DNA of 64,000 nucleotides from Bradyrhizobium sp. SZCCT0148 (GTDB taxonomy: Bacteria > Pseudomonadota > Alphaproteobacteria > Rhizobiales > Xanthobacteraceae), in contig NZ_JAFCKT010000003.1 of NCBI RefSeq assembly GCF_018129985.1, positions 528,501-592,500 on the forward strand. The letters run 5' to 3'. Below, in pieces: positions 52,869 through 60,475 of the stretch. Each line of letters opens with the position of its first letter. Position 1 is the stretch's first letter. The notes under the pieces were generated by a model. The model saw only the letters and a list, made by a program, of their open reading frames with translations. It was not told the DNA's origin and did not search any database. The position numbers were made by a program, and so were the translations under genes.

Positions 52869-54257
52869 CTACACCGGTATCCTCACGCTTGCCCGCAATC
52901 CCCCCATCGGGCTGTCGCCCAGCGTGATGTCGCCGCCATGCGAGCGGGCGATGTCGCGGGCGATGGCGAGGCCGAGGCCGGTGCCGCCTTCGTCCTGGTT
53001 GCGGGCGTTGTCCAGCCGCAGGAACGGCTTGAACACTTCTTCGCGCAAATGCGCGGGAATGCCGGGTCCGTCGTCGTCGATGGTCACGGTCAAATAGCGG
53101 TGATCGCGCTGGCCGGTGATGGCAATGTTCTTGCCGTAGCGCGCCGCGTTGGTGACGAGGTTGGCGAGGCAGCGCTTGAACGAGGCCGGCTTCACCGTCA
53201 CCACCGGCAGTCCATTGAACGCAACGGTCGCGGCATGGCCATGGCGCTCGGCGTCGCCGCGCAGCTCCTCGAGCGCCTGCGCCATGTCGGTCGGCTGCGA
53301 CTGCTCGCCGGAGTCGCCGCGGGCGAAGGCGAGGTAATCCTCCAGCATCATCGACATCTCGTCGACGTCCTTGCGCATTCCCTCGAGCTCGGGATTGTCG
53401 CCGATCAGCGCCAGCTCGAGCTTGAAGCGGGTCAGGATGGTGCGCAGATCGTGGCTGACGCCGGCAAGCATCGCGGTGCGCTGCTCCATGGTGCGCTCGA
53501 TGCGCGATTTCATCTCGAGGAAGGCCACCGACGCCCGCCGCACCTCGCGCGCGCCGCGTGGTCTGAAGTTCGGTGCCTCGCGGCCCTTGCCGAAGCTTTC
53601 GGCGGCGTCCGCAAGGCGCAGGATCGGCTTGATCTGGTTGCGCAGGAACAGCACGGCGACGATCAGCAGGATCGACGACGTTCCGACCATCCAGAACAGG
53701 AATATCTCCGAGTTCGAGGCGTAGGCGGCGCTGCGCTGCGCGAACACGCGCATCACGGCATCGTCGAGCTGGATGCGGATCTCGACGAGGTTGGAGCGGC
53801 CGACCGTGTCGATCCAGAACGAGCGTCCGATCTGGCGGCCGAGCTGCACCGACAGCGTCTGGTCGAGCAGCGAGAAGAACGGCTTCGGTCCCGGCGGCGG
53901 CATGTCGCCGGGGGGGAGGAAGTCGACGACGAGGCCGAGGCGTTGCTGGGCGATGCGGCGGATCTGGTCGCGGTCCTTGTCCTGCGGATAGCCCTTGTAG
54001 ACGTCGATCAGCGCGGCGATGTCCTGCACCACCGCGGCCGACAGGCGGCGCGTCACTGTGTTCCAGTGTCGCTCCATGAACACGAAGGCGACGACCGATT
54101 GCAGCACGACCATCGGCACGATCATGATGAGCAGCGCGCGGGCGTAGAGTCCGGTCGGCATCCAGCCCTTGAACGCGTTGCCCATCCAGCCGTTGACGGC
54201 GGAGACGCGGCCGGCGGCGCTTCGGAGCAGCGTCAGGCCGGTGTCGATCGTACTCAT
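52869..54257 (-). CDS. EnvZ-type sensor histidine kinase
   Basis: A 462-aa membrane kinase. TM1 is at about 41-61 and TM2 at 186-206, bracketing a periplasmic domain of 125 residues. HAMP follows (207-260, ILRLADAAESFGKG). The phosphoacceptor is H269 in AGVSHDLRTILTRF. The catalytic domain has N-box NLVTNAARYG and G1/G2 motifs DDGPGIPAHL and GGTGLGLAIARDI. The gene directly follows its response regulator on the same strand (19 bases). The pair with a MarR-type gene upstream is a conserved alphaproteobacterial arrangement (PetP-PetR-kinase), but the stimulus is unknown. Confidence 0.92.
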   Translation of the reverse strand: MSTIDTGLTLLRSAAGRVSAVNGWMGNAFKGWMPTGLYARALLIMIVPMVVLQSVVAFVFMERHWNTVTRRLSAAVVQDIAALIDVYKGYPQDKDRDQIRRIAQQRLGLVVDFLPPGDMPPPGPKPFFSLLDQTLSVQLGRQIGRSFWIDTVGRSNLVEIRIQLDDAVMRVFAQRSAAYASNSEIFLFWMVGTSSILLIVAVLFLRNQIKPILRLADAAESFGKGREAPNFRPRGAREVRRASVAFLEMKSRIERTMEQRTAMLAGVSHDLRTILTRFKLELALIGDNPELEGMRKDVDEMSMMLEDYLAFARGDSGEQSQPTDMAQALEELRGDAERHGHAATVAFNGLPVVTVKPASFKRCLANLVTNAARYGKNIAITGQRDHRYLTVTIDDDGPGIPAHLREEVFKPFLRLDNARNQDEGGTGLGLAIARDIARSHGGDITLGDSPMGGLRASVRIPV

Positions 54258-54275
54258 CGGTCGCGTTTCACTGAT

Positions 54276-55007
54276 TTATGGCGAGGCCACGAGCCGGTAG
54301 CCGATGCCGCGCACCGCCTGGAGGAATAGCGGATTGGCGGGGTCGGTCTCGATCTTGCGCCTGAGGCGGTTGATCTGCACGTCGACGGCGCGCTCGTTGA
54401 CGCTGCCGTTGCCGGTCAGCGCACTGCGCGGCACGGTCTCGCCCGGGGTCTCCGAGAGAATGCGCAGCATCTCGCGCTCACGGTCAGTGAGGTGGATCAC
54501 CTCCTCGCCCTGCCGCAACTCGCCGCGATCGAGATGATAGATGTAGGGGCCGAAGGCGATCTTCTCCACCGCCGCGGCCTGCGGCGGCGGCGCGGCTCGC
54601 TTGAGGATGTTGTTGATGCGCAGCGCCAGCTCGCGCGGCTCGAACGGTTTCGCCACGTAGTCGTCGGCGCCGATCTGCAGGCCCTCGATGCGGGCCTCCG
54701 CTTCATGGCGCGCCGTCAGCATCACGATCGGCACCGAGGAGGACGTCCGGATGAAGCGGGCGAGATCGAAGCCGGTCTCCCCGGGCATCATCACGTCGAG
54801 GATGAGGAGGTCGAAATGCAGGCCCAGCAGCTTCGAGCGTGCATCGCCGGCGCTCGCCGCGGTGGTGACGCGGTAGCCTTCGGCGGCGAGGAAGCGCGAG
54901 AGCAGATCGCGGATGCGTCGGTCGTCGTCGACGAGCAGCAGATGCGGGGCATCATCGGCCGGGCGCGCCGGCGGGCGGGCGAGCGTGGCTGCGAACGGCA
55001 CGGTCAC
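54276..55007 (-). CDS. petR: OmpR-family response regulator (PetR-type)
   Basis: A 243-aa two-domain regulator. Receiver residues are D27-D29 (VDDD), phosphoacceptor D71 (LDVMMPGETG), T98 (LTARHE) and K120 (VAKPFEP). The C-terminal winged-helix (about 150-240) has LTDREREMLRILSETPGETV, and VDVQINRLRRKIETDPANPL with VRGIGYRL at the end. PetR of Rhodobacter capsulatus lies next to petP, which is the case here too, hence the symbol. It overlaps the start of the MarR-type gene upstream by four bases, so the three are co-transcribed. Confidence 0.88.
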   Translation of the reverse strand: MTVPFAATLARPPARPADDAPHLLLVDDDRRIRDLLSRFLAAEGYRVTTAASAGDARSKLLGLHFDLLILDVMMPGETGFDLARFIRTSSSVPIVMLTARHEAEARIEGLQIGADDYVAKPFEPRELALRINNILKRAAPPPQAAAVEKIAFGPYIYHLDRGELRQGEEVIHLTDREREMLRILSETPGETVPRSALTGNGSVNERAVDVQINRLRRKIETDPANPLFLQAVRGIGYRLVASP

Positions 55008-55546
55008 TCCTTGGTGTCGTTGTTGACGGACGCGAAGATCGTCTCGAGCACCTTGTCCGGATCGTCGCGATCGATCATCGCGCGCAGGAAGCGCTTGACG
55101 GTTTCCGCATCCTGCGGAGCCATCTCGGCGAGCGCCTTGGTGATCCGCGTGGTCTGGAGGCCTGCGAGCTTCTGGACCAGCGCCTCGCCCTTCGCCGTGG
55201 CATAGAGCAGGCGCTGGCGGCGGTCATTGTCGCCGGTCTTCTGCACGATGTAGCCCTCGTCCAGCAGCTGCTTGAGCACGCGGCCGAGCGACTGCTTGGT
55301 GATGCGCAGGACGTCGAGCAGGTCGGCGACCTTGAGGCCTGGATAGCGGTAGACGAAATGCATGACCCGGTGATGGGCCCGGCCGAAGCCGAAAGCCTCC
55401 AGCTCCTGGTCGGGGTCGCCGACGAAGTCGCGATAAGCGAAGAACAGTAGCTCGATGATATCCCAGCGCAAATTGCCCCCGTCGTCTGCGGCCGGCCTGG
55501 GCTCGGCGGCGTCGTGAGAGGAAGTCGCGAAATTTATGTCAGGCAT
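55004..55546 (-). CDS. petP: MarR-family regulator (PetP-type)
   Basis: A 180-aa winged-helix regulator starting at ATG 55544-55546 (MPDINFATSSHDAAEPRPAA). The MarR core is ELLFFAYRDFVGDPDQELE, then LKVADLLDVLRITKQSLGRV with LKQLLDEGYIVQKTGDNDRR as the recognition helix and wing region. It matches the PetP family, which is encoded beside PetR regulators. The immediately upstream DNA has an inverted repeat ATTGA-N12-TCAAT (55547-55568) that could be its own operator. It is divergent from ilvE. Confidence 0.82.
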   Translation of the reverse strand: MPDINFATSSHDAAEPRPAADDGGNLRWDIIELLFFAYRDFVGDPDQELEAFGFGRAHHRVMHFVYRYPGLKVADLLDVLRITKQSLGRVLKQLLDEGYIVQKTGDNDRRQRLLYATAKGEALVQKLAGLQTTRITKALAEMAPQDAETVKRFLRAMIDRDDPDKVLETIFASVNNDTKE

Positions 55547-55885
55547 ATTGACGTATCTTGGGTTCAATGTTACAAAACGATTGACCAGCACGAAATTTTA
55601 GATCGTTTCGCGCGGGTTGGCATCGAAGCAGGGGCGGCTGGAGAGAGCCGGACAGGCGACGACGGCCGGATCAGATCTACCGTGCGATTGTCGAGCGGCG
55701 TTTCGGCAAAACATACTGGACTTCCGCCTTCCGCAAAAGCATGTCCTCGGCGATATGCTGGCCACGGAAACCGGCCGTAACAAGGCTGGCGGTGGTTCGG
55801 CCTAAAACCAATCAAGCCAGCCGGGCCCAAGAAGGGGCAGGCCGGCGCCGGTACGGCGCCGCCACCGGCAGCGGGAGGCAAGGAC
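55547..55885. other. divergent intergenic region, petP / ilvE
   Basis: 339 bases without a supported gene. The petP edge holds ATTGA at 55547-55551 and TCAAT at 55564-55568, a 5-base inverted pair overlapping any petP promoter. The middle has only short frames. No riboswitch or attenuator for ilvE was recognised. Confidence 0.4.
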
Positions 55886-56968
55886 ATGAGCATGAAATTC
55901 GATATCCAGCCCGCATCCAATCCGACGCCCGAGAAGGACCGCGTCGCCAAGCTGGTGGACCCCGGCTTTGGACGGGTCTTCACCGATCACATGGCGATCG
56001 TGCGCTACAACCAGGCCAAGGGCGGCTGGTACGAGGCGAAGATCGAAGCGCGCGCCAACTTCCAGCTCGATCCGGCCGGCGCGGTGCTGCACTACGCCCA
56101 GGAGATTTTCGAGGGCCTCAAGGCCTACAAGCGCGACGACGGCGGCGTGAACCTGTTCCGCCCCGACGCCAATGCGCGGCGCTTCAGGGACTCCGCCGAC
56201 CGCATGGCGATGGCGCAACTGCCCGAGGACGTCTTCATCGAGGCGGTCGAGCAGGTCGTGCGCATCGATCGCGCCTGGATGCCGGGCGGCGAGGGCAGCC
56301 TTTACCTGCGGCCCTTCATGATCGCGAGCGAGACCTTCCTCGGCGTCAAGCCGTCGTCAGAATACATCTTCGCGGTGATCGCTTCGCCCGTCGGCTCCTA
56401 CTTCAAGGGCGGTCCCGCGCCGGTCTCGATCTGGGTTTCGGAGAATTACACGCGCGCGGCCGTCGGCGGCACCGGCGCCGTCAAATGCGGCGGCAATTAC
56501 GCCGCGAGCCTGCGCGCACAAGCCGAGGCAATGCAGCACGGCTGCGACCAGGTCGTCTTCCTCGATGCGATCGAGCGCCGCTACATCGAAGAGCTCGGCG
56601 GCATGAACGTGTTCTTCGTGTTCGACGACGGTTCGCTGTCGACGCCGCCGCTCGGCACCATCCTGCCCGGCATCACCCGTGACTCCATCATCGCGCTCGC
56701 CCGCGATGCCGGAAAGACCGTGCGCGAGGAGCCGTACTCGCTCGATCAGTGGCGCAAGGATGCGGCCTCGGGCCGGCTGAAGGAAGCGTTTGCCTGCGGC
56801 ACCGCCGCCGTGATCTCGCCGATCGGCAAGGTCCGCTCGGTGAGCGGCGATTTCGACATCGGCGGCGCCGCCGCCGGCCCGGTCGCCATGGGCCTGCGCA
56901 AGCAGCTCGTCGACATCCAGTACGGCCGCACCAACGATCCCCACAATTGGATCCGCAAGGTGTTCTGA
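55886..56968 (+). CDS. ilvE: branched-chain amino acid aminotransferase IlvE
   Basis: A 360-aa fold-type IV PLP aminotransferase for the last step of leucine, isoleucine and valine synthesis. Catalytic Lys200 is in GGTGAVKCGGNYAASL. Other features are LHYAQEIFEGLKAYKRDDGG, FRPDANARRFRDSADRM, and FVFDDGSLSTPPLGTILPGI. The length and GLKAY motif match the long (class II, eukaryote-like) branch common in rhizobia. It is divergent from the petP-petR-kinase genes with no sign that they regulate it. Confidence 0.95.
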   Translation: MSMKFDIQPASNPTPEKDRVAKLVDPGFGRVFTDHMAIVRYNQAKGGWYEAKIEARANFQLDPAGAVLHYAQEIFEGLKAYKRDDGGVNLFRPDANARRFRDSADRMAMAQLPEDVFIEAVEQVVRIDRAWMPGGEGSLYLRPFMIASETFLGVKPSSEYIFAVIASPVGSYFKGGPAPVSIWVSENYTRAAVGGTGAVKCGGNYAASLRAQAEAMQHGCDQVVFLDAIERRYIEELGGMNVFFVFDDGSLSTPPLGTILPGITRDSIIALARDAGKTVREEPYSLDQWRKDAASGRLKEAFACGTAAVISPIGKVRSVSGDFDIGGAAAGPVAMGLRKQLVDIQYGRTNDPHNWIRKVF

Positions 56969-56979
56969 TCGAAGGTCTC

Positions 56980-57103
56980 GTGTCCCGGACGCGCTGCAGC
57001 GTTGCTGCGCAGGGTCGGGACCCATCTCGCGGTCAATGGACCCCGGATCAGCAGCGCACCACGCCGCCAAGAGGCGGCGCGCTGCGCTGCATCCGGGGAA
57101 CGC
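56980..57103. repeat. dispersed repeat (TGTCCCGGACGCGCTGCAGC family)
   Basis: Begins TGTCCCGGACGCGCTGCAGC and ends GCGCTGCATCCGGGGAACG, with an internal GGGACCCAT...ATGGACCCC pair. It forms a long imperfect inverted repeat after ilvE. It differs from families A and B. Confidence 0.75.
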
Positions 57104-57187
57104 AGGATCCAGTCACGCGCCATGAACGCCTCGCCATGATCTCGCGACAAAGCCCGGAGATATCAAGTCATCCTGGACATCGCGATC

Positions 57188-57712
57188 ATGGCAATAAAAC
57201 TCTCCCAACCACTGAAGTGGATCGTTCTCGCCGCCATCACCGGCATCTCCGCTTTCGGCATCCTCACTATCGGCCCAACGCACGAGGTCGCAGCCGATGA
57301 CCGCTCGCCGATCGTCGACGTGCGCACCACCGATCCCGAAATGAACGCCGCGATCGCGCGCGCCCGCGGCACGCTGCCCGCCTTCTGGGCTTCTTACGAA
57401 TCGCCCAAGCCGACGGAAGCCGGGCACGCCCTGAAGGTGCGCTTCTCGACCCGCAAGGGTGGCGAGCACATCTGGATCGGCGAGGTGAAGAAGCTGCCGG
57501 GCGGAGGCTATTCGGGCGTGTTCGCCAACGAACCGCGGGACCTGCCCGGCAAGCGGGCCGGCGACGCAGTCAAGTTCGCCGAGGCCGATATCTCGGACTG
57601 GATGTTCATGCGCAACGGCAAGATCGTCGGAGGCGAAACAATCAAGCCGACGCTGAAATCGCTGCCGAAAGCGGACGCGGATGCCCTGAGGGCTCGGATG
57701 GAGCAGCCGTAA
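57188..57712 (+). CDS. DUF2314 family protein
   Basis: A 174-aa protein. The N-terminus has one hydrophobic helix (WIVLAAITGISAFGILTIG), a signal anchor or uncleaved signal. The DUF2314 domain spans about 50-155: MNAAIARARGTLPAFW, then RKGGEHIWIGEVKKLPGGGY and NEPRDLPGKRAGDAVKFAEA, then DISDWMFMRNGKIVGGETI. The I-S-D-W-M-F-x-x-x-G-K-x-x-G-G sequence is typical. The domain occurs in bacterial secreted and stand-alone proteins, sometimes beside toxin-immunity genes, without a known biochemical role. It lies alone between two repeats. Confidence 0.85.
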   Translation: MAIKLSQPLKWIVLAAITGISAFGILTIGPTHEVAADDRSPIVDVRTTDPEMNAAIARARGTLPAFWASYESPKPTEAGHALKVRFSTRKGGEHIWIGEVKKLPGGGYSGVFANEPRDLPGKRAGDAVKFAEADISDWMFMRNGKIVGGETIKPTLKSLPKADADALRARMEQP

Positions 57713-57740
57713 ATCTCTAGCCCTGCCTAGTCACACTCTC

Positions 57741-57864
57741 CGTCATGCCCGGTCTCGTCCCGGGCATCACGTCTTTGGCGCCGTCATCGCGGTGCGTGGA
57801 TGGCCGGGACGTAGGCGAGCGGAAGCGACGCCGTCCTTCGGACGGCTATGCCCGGCCATGACGA
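57741..57864. repeat. dispersed palindromic repeat, family B, copy 2
   Basis: Opens CGTCATGCCCGGTCTCGTCC and closes GGACGGCTATGCCCGGCCAT, with an additional GCGTGGATGGCCGGGACG core. It covers most of the 200 bases between DUF2314 and hisS, and its presence rules out the longer hisS start at 57848. Confidence 0.85.
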
Positions 57865-57916
57865 GTTCTATGGACACACCGGTTGCCGCTTCGCGCCCCG
57901 GCTGGTAAACGCCCGC

Positions 57917-59461
57917 ATGGCCGAAAAACCCAAAAAACCCCAGAAACTGAAGGCGCGCCTGCCGCGCGGGCTCGAGGATCGCGATCCCTCCGCGATCCGG
58001 GCGACGCGCGAGATGGTCGAGAAAATCCGCGCCGTCTACGAGCTCTATGGCTTCGAGCCGGTGGAGACGCCGGCGATGGAGTACACCGACGCGCTCGGCA
58101 AATTTCTGCCCGACCAGGACCGTCCGAACGAGGGCGTGTTCTCGTTCCAGGACGATGACGAGCAGTGGATCAGCCTGCGCTACGATCTGACCGCGCCTCT
58201 GGCGCGCTACGTCGGCGAGCGCTACGGCACCGATGCGCTGGTCCTGCCCTATCGCAGCTACCGCGTCGGCTACGTCTTCCGCAACGAGAAGCCCGGCCCC
58301 GGCCGCTTCCGCCAGTTCATGCAGTTCGATGCCGATACGGTCGGATCGGCGACGCCGGCGGCGGACGCCGAGATCTGCATGATGGCGGCGGACACGATGG
58401 AAGCGCTTGGTGTCGCGCGCGGCCAGTACGTGGTGAAGGTAAACAACCGCAAAGTGCTGGACGGTGTGATGGAAATCATTGGTCTCGGCGGAGACGAGAA
58501 TTCCGGCCGACGCCTCACCGTTCTAAGAGCTATTGATAAGGCCGACAAGTTCGAGTGGGCTGAGATAGAAAAGCTGCTTGGTCCTGGAAGAAAAGATCCG
58601 AGCGGTGACTTTACCAGAGGCGCTGGGTTGGACTCTGACCAGATCGAGGCCATTCGTCAGAGCTTGCAATTCCGGTTCAAGTTCGAACAACTTCCCGACG
58701 GCGCATGGCACAACCAGTTAATCGGCGAACTGCCCCAGCGCTACTCTGCCATGGAAGGCAAAGGTCTTCTTGGAACTGGACTCGATGAGTTAGGCGAGAT
58801 TGCAAAGCTCGTTATCGCAGCAGGCTATGGCGCCGATCGCATCAAGATCGATCCCTCCGTCGTGCGGGGCCTCGAATATTACACCGGCCCCGTCTACGAG
58901 GTCGAACTCCTGCTCGAAACCAAGGACGACAAAGGCCGTCCCGTTCGCTTCGGCTCGGTCGGCGGTGGTGGTCGCTACGACGGCCTCGTCTCGCGTTTCC
59001 GCGGCGAGCCGGTGCCGGCGACCGGTTTCTCGATCGGCGTGTCGCGCCTGCAGGCCGCGCTGACGCTGCTCGGCAAGCTCGACACCAAGCCGGAGTTCGG
59101 CCCCGTGGTCGTCACCGTGTTCGACCGCGACCGCGTCGCCGATTATCAGAAGATGGTGGCGTCCTTGCGGAGCGCCGGCATCCGCGCCGAGCTCTATCTC
59201 GGCAATCCCAAGAACATGGGCAACCAGCTCAAATATGCCGACCGCCGCAACTCGCCTTGCGTCATCATTCAGGGTTCGGATGAAAAGGCGCGCGGCGAGG
59301 TGCAGATCAAGGATCTGGTCGAGGGCGCCAAGGCGGCGGCCGCGATCGCTTCCAACCAGGAATGGCGCGAGAGCCGCCCGGCGCAGTTTTCGTGCAGCGA
59401 AGCAGATCTCGTCGCCAAGGTACGCGAGGTCCTGGCCCGCCATGACGTGGGCTGGGGCTAG
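57917..59461 (+). CDS. hisS: histidyl-tRNA synthetase HisS with an atypical internal segment
   Basis: A 514-aa class II synthetase. Motif 2 region [20 protein letters not shown] (with [12 protein letters not shown] before it), histidine-A motif [16 protein letters not shown], motif 3 [13 protein letters not shown] and the C-terminal anticodon-binding domain are intact. ATG at 57917 is chosen because the frame before it lies in a repeat. Bases about 58500-58830 (residues 195-305) use codons avoided elsewhere here (CTA, ATA, AGA, TTA, GGA), whereas both ends are GC-rich and typical. The segment includes the helical insertion domain. This looks like a recombination patch (see finding). Confidence 0.94.
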   Translation: MAEKPKKPQKLKARLPRGLEDRDPSAIRATREMVEKIRAVYELYGFEPVETPAMEYTDALGKFLPDQDRPNEGVFSFQDDDEQWISLRYDLTAPLARYVGERYGTDALVLPYRSYRVGYVFRNEKPGPGRFRQFMQFDADTVGSATPAADAEICMMAADTMEALGVARGQYVVKVNNRKVLDGVMEIIGLGGDENSGRRLTVLRAIDKADKFEWAEIEKLLGPGRKDPSGDFTRGAGLDSDQIEAIRQSLQFRFKFEQLPDGAWHNQLIGELPQRYSAMEGKGLLGTGLDELGEIAKLVIAAGYGADRIKIDPSVVRGLEYYTGPVYEVELLLETKDDKGRPVRFGSVGGGGRYDGLVSRFRGEPVPATGFSIGVSRLQAALTLLGKLDTKPEFGPVVVTVFDRDRVADYQKMVASLRSAGIRAELYLGNPKNMGNQLKYADRRNSPCVIIQGSDEKARGEVQIKDLVEGAKAAAAIASNQEWRESRPAQFSCSEADLVAKVREVLARHDVGWG

Positions 59462-59473
59462 CCATTCACTGGC

Positions 59474-59560
59474 GTCGTCATGCCCGGGCTTGTCCCGGGC
59501 ATCCACGTCTTGTTTGATAGCGAAGACCGTGGATGGCCGGGACGAGCCCGGCTACGACGG
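59474..59560. repeat. dispersed palindromic repeat, family B, copy 3
   Basis: GTCATGCCCGGGCTTGTCCC then GGGCATCCACGTCTTG, and a second arm GTGGATGGCCGGGACGAGCC. It is nearly identical to copy 1 in the first hairpin. It lies between hisS and the tautomerase gene. Confidence 0.88.
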
Positions 59561-59583
59561 AGAGAGAAGAGGGAGCGAACGAA

Positions 59584-59787
59584 ATGCCTGAGATCACTGT
59601 CAGCATGGCCGAAGGCCGCACCGACGAGCAGAAGGCCGGCATGATGCGCGACATCACCCAGGCGCTGGTGAAGAATCTCGGCGTCGACGCCGATGCCGTC
59701 GTCATCCAGATCAACGAAGCCCCGCTCCGTCACAAGATGAAGGGCGGCAAGACCTTCGTGGAGCGCGCGGCGGCGGCGAAGAAGTAG
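59584..59787 (+). CDS. 4-oxalocrotonate tautomerase family protein
   Basis: A 67-aa tautomerase. After removal of Met the protein starts with Pro, the catalytic base (MPEITVSMAEGRTDEQKAGM), followed by the expected MRDITQALVKNLGVDADAVV and IQINEAP. Family members are hexamers that ketonise enols. The short length is typical. The substrate is unknown; the gene is not near an aromatic degradation cluster. GAGAAGAGGGAG precedes the ATG at 59584. Confidence 0.9.
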   Translation: MPEITVSMAEGRTDEQKAGMMRDITQALVKNLGVDADAVVIQINEAPLRHKMKGGKTFVERAAAAKK

Positions 59788-59812
59788 CCGCCACTTTAGC
59801 GTCGATCACGGA

Positions 59813-59946
59813 TGTCGTCCCCGCGAAAGCGGGGACCCATAACCACAGGGGGTGGTTATGGACGAGTTGGTAATTCCGAGTCTTCGCCAAATTCGATCCT
59901 GTGGCTATGGGTCCCGGATCTGCGCTTCGCTTGTCCGGGACGACAT
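59813..59946. repeat. bipartite dispersed repeat (GTCGTCCCCGCG / GGGTCCCGGATCTGCG), copy 1
   Basis: Left part GTCGTCCCCGCGAAAGCGGG forms a hairpin. Right part is GGGTCCCGGATCTGCGCTTC ending GTCCGGGACGACA, with CCGGGA/TCCCGG complements. A second copy of both parts is at 62753-62894. Confidence 0.8.
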
Positions 59947-59958
59947 AGAGCAAGAACC

Positions 59959-60351
59959 ATGGACGCACGCGATTACATCTCGATCGGCATGAGCGCCGCG
60001 CGCACGCTGGTGGTCCCGGCGGAGCGAACGGTCGGGCATTTCGTGCCGGGTATGCCGATGGTCTATGCGACCCCGATGATGATCCTGGAAATGGAGATGA
60101 CGTCGGGCGATGCGATCCGCTCGGCGCTTCAGCCGGGCTGGGTCACTGTCGGCACCGAGGTCGACATCCGCCATCTCGCCGCTGCGCTCGTCGGCGCAAC
60201 GGTGCGGACCACCGCGAGAGTCGTCGCGGTCGAGCGCCGCGTCATACGGTTCGAGGTCGAGGCGTTCGAGGGCACGCGCAAGCTCGGCGAGGGCCGCCAC
60301 GCGCGCGGGCTTGTCAATGTCGAGATGTTCAACAAGCGGCTCGGGGCGTAG
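59959..60351 (+). CDS. hotdog-fold thioesterase of the FlK (fluoroacetyl-CoA thioesterase) family
   Basis: A 130-aa protein. It aligns with Streptomyces cattleya FlK (recalled) over VVPAERTVGHFVPGMPMVYA, TPMMILEME, GTEVDIRHLAAALVGATVR and LVNVEMFNKRL. FlK's catalytic Thr42, Glu50 and His76 (spacings 8 and 26) correspond to T38, E46 and H72, with exactly the same spacing. FlK hydrolyses fluoroacetyl-CoA and so protects its host. Most family members have unknown acyl-CoA substrates, so fluoroacetyl specificity should not be assumed. ATG at 59959 is chosen; a longer frame lies in a repeat. Confidence 0.82.
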   Translation: MDARDYISIGMSAARTLVVPAERTVGHFVPGMPMVYATPMMILEMEMTSGDAIRSALQPGWVTVGTEVDIRHLAAALVGATVRTTARVVAVERRVIRFEVEAFEGTRKLGEGRHARGLVNVEMFNKRLGA

Positions 60352-60380
60352 CCAACAAGGACGCGCTGCTAGTAGCTGCC

Positions 60381-60471
60381 GTAGAGTGGGCAAAGGCGCA
60401 AAGCGCCGTTCCCACCATTCCTTCTTGATGGATACAGATCGTGGGCACGCTTCGCTTTGGCCGCCCTACGG
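60381..60471. repeat. dispersed palindromic repeat, family A, copy 3
   Basis: GTAGAGTGGGCAAAGGCGCA opens and GCACGCTTCGCTTTGGCC with CCCTACGG closes the inverted repeat. It shows two changes in the first arm compared with copy 2. It lies between the thioesterase and the convergent dehydrogenase-like gene. Confidence 0.85.
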
Positions 60472-60475
60472 TACT

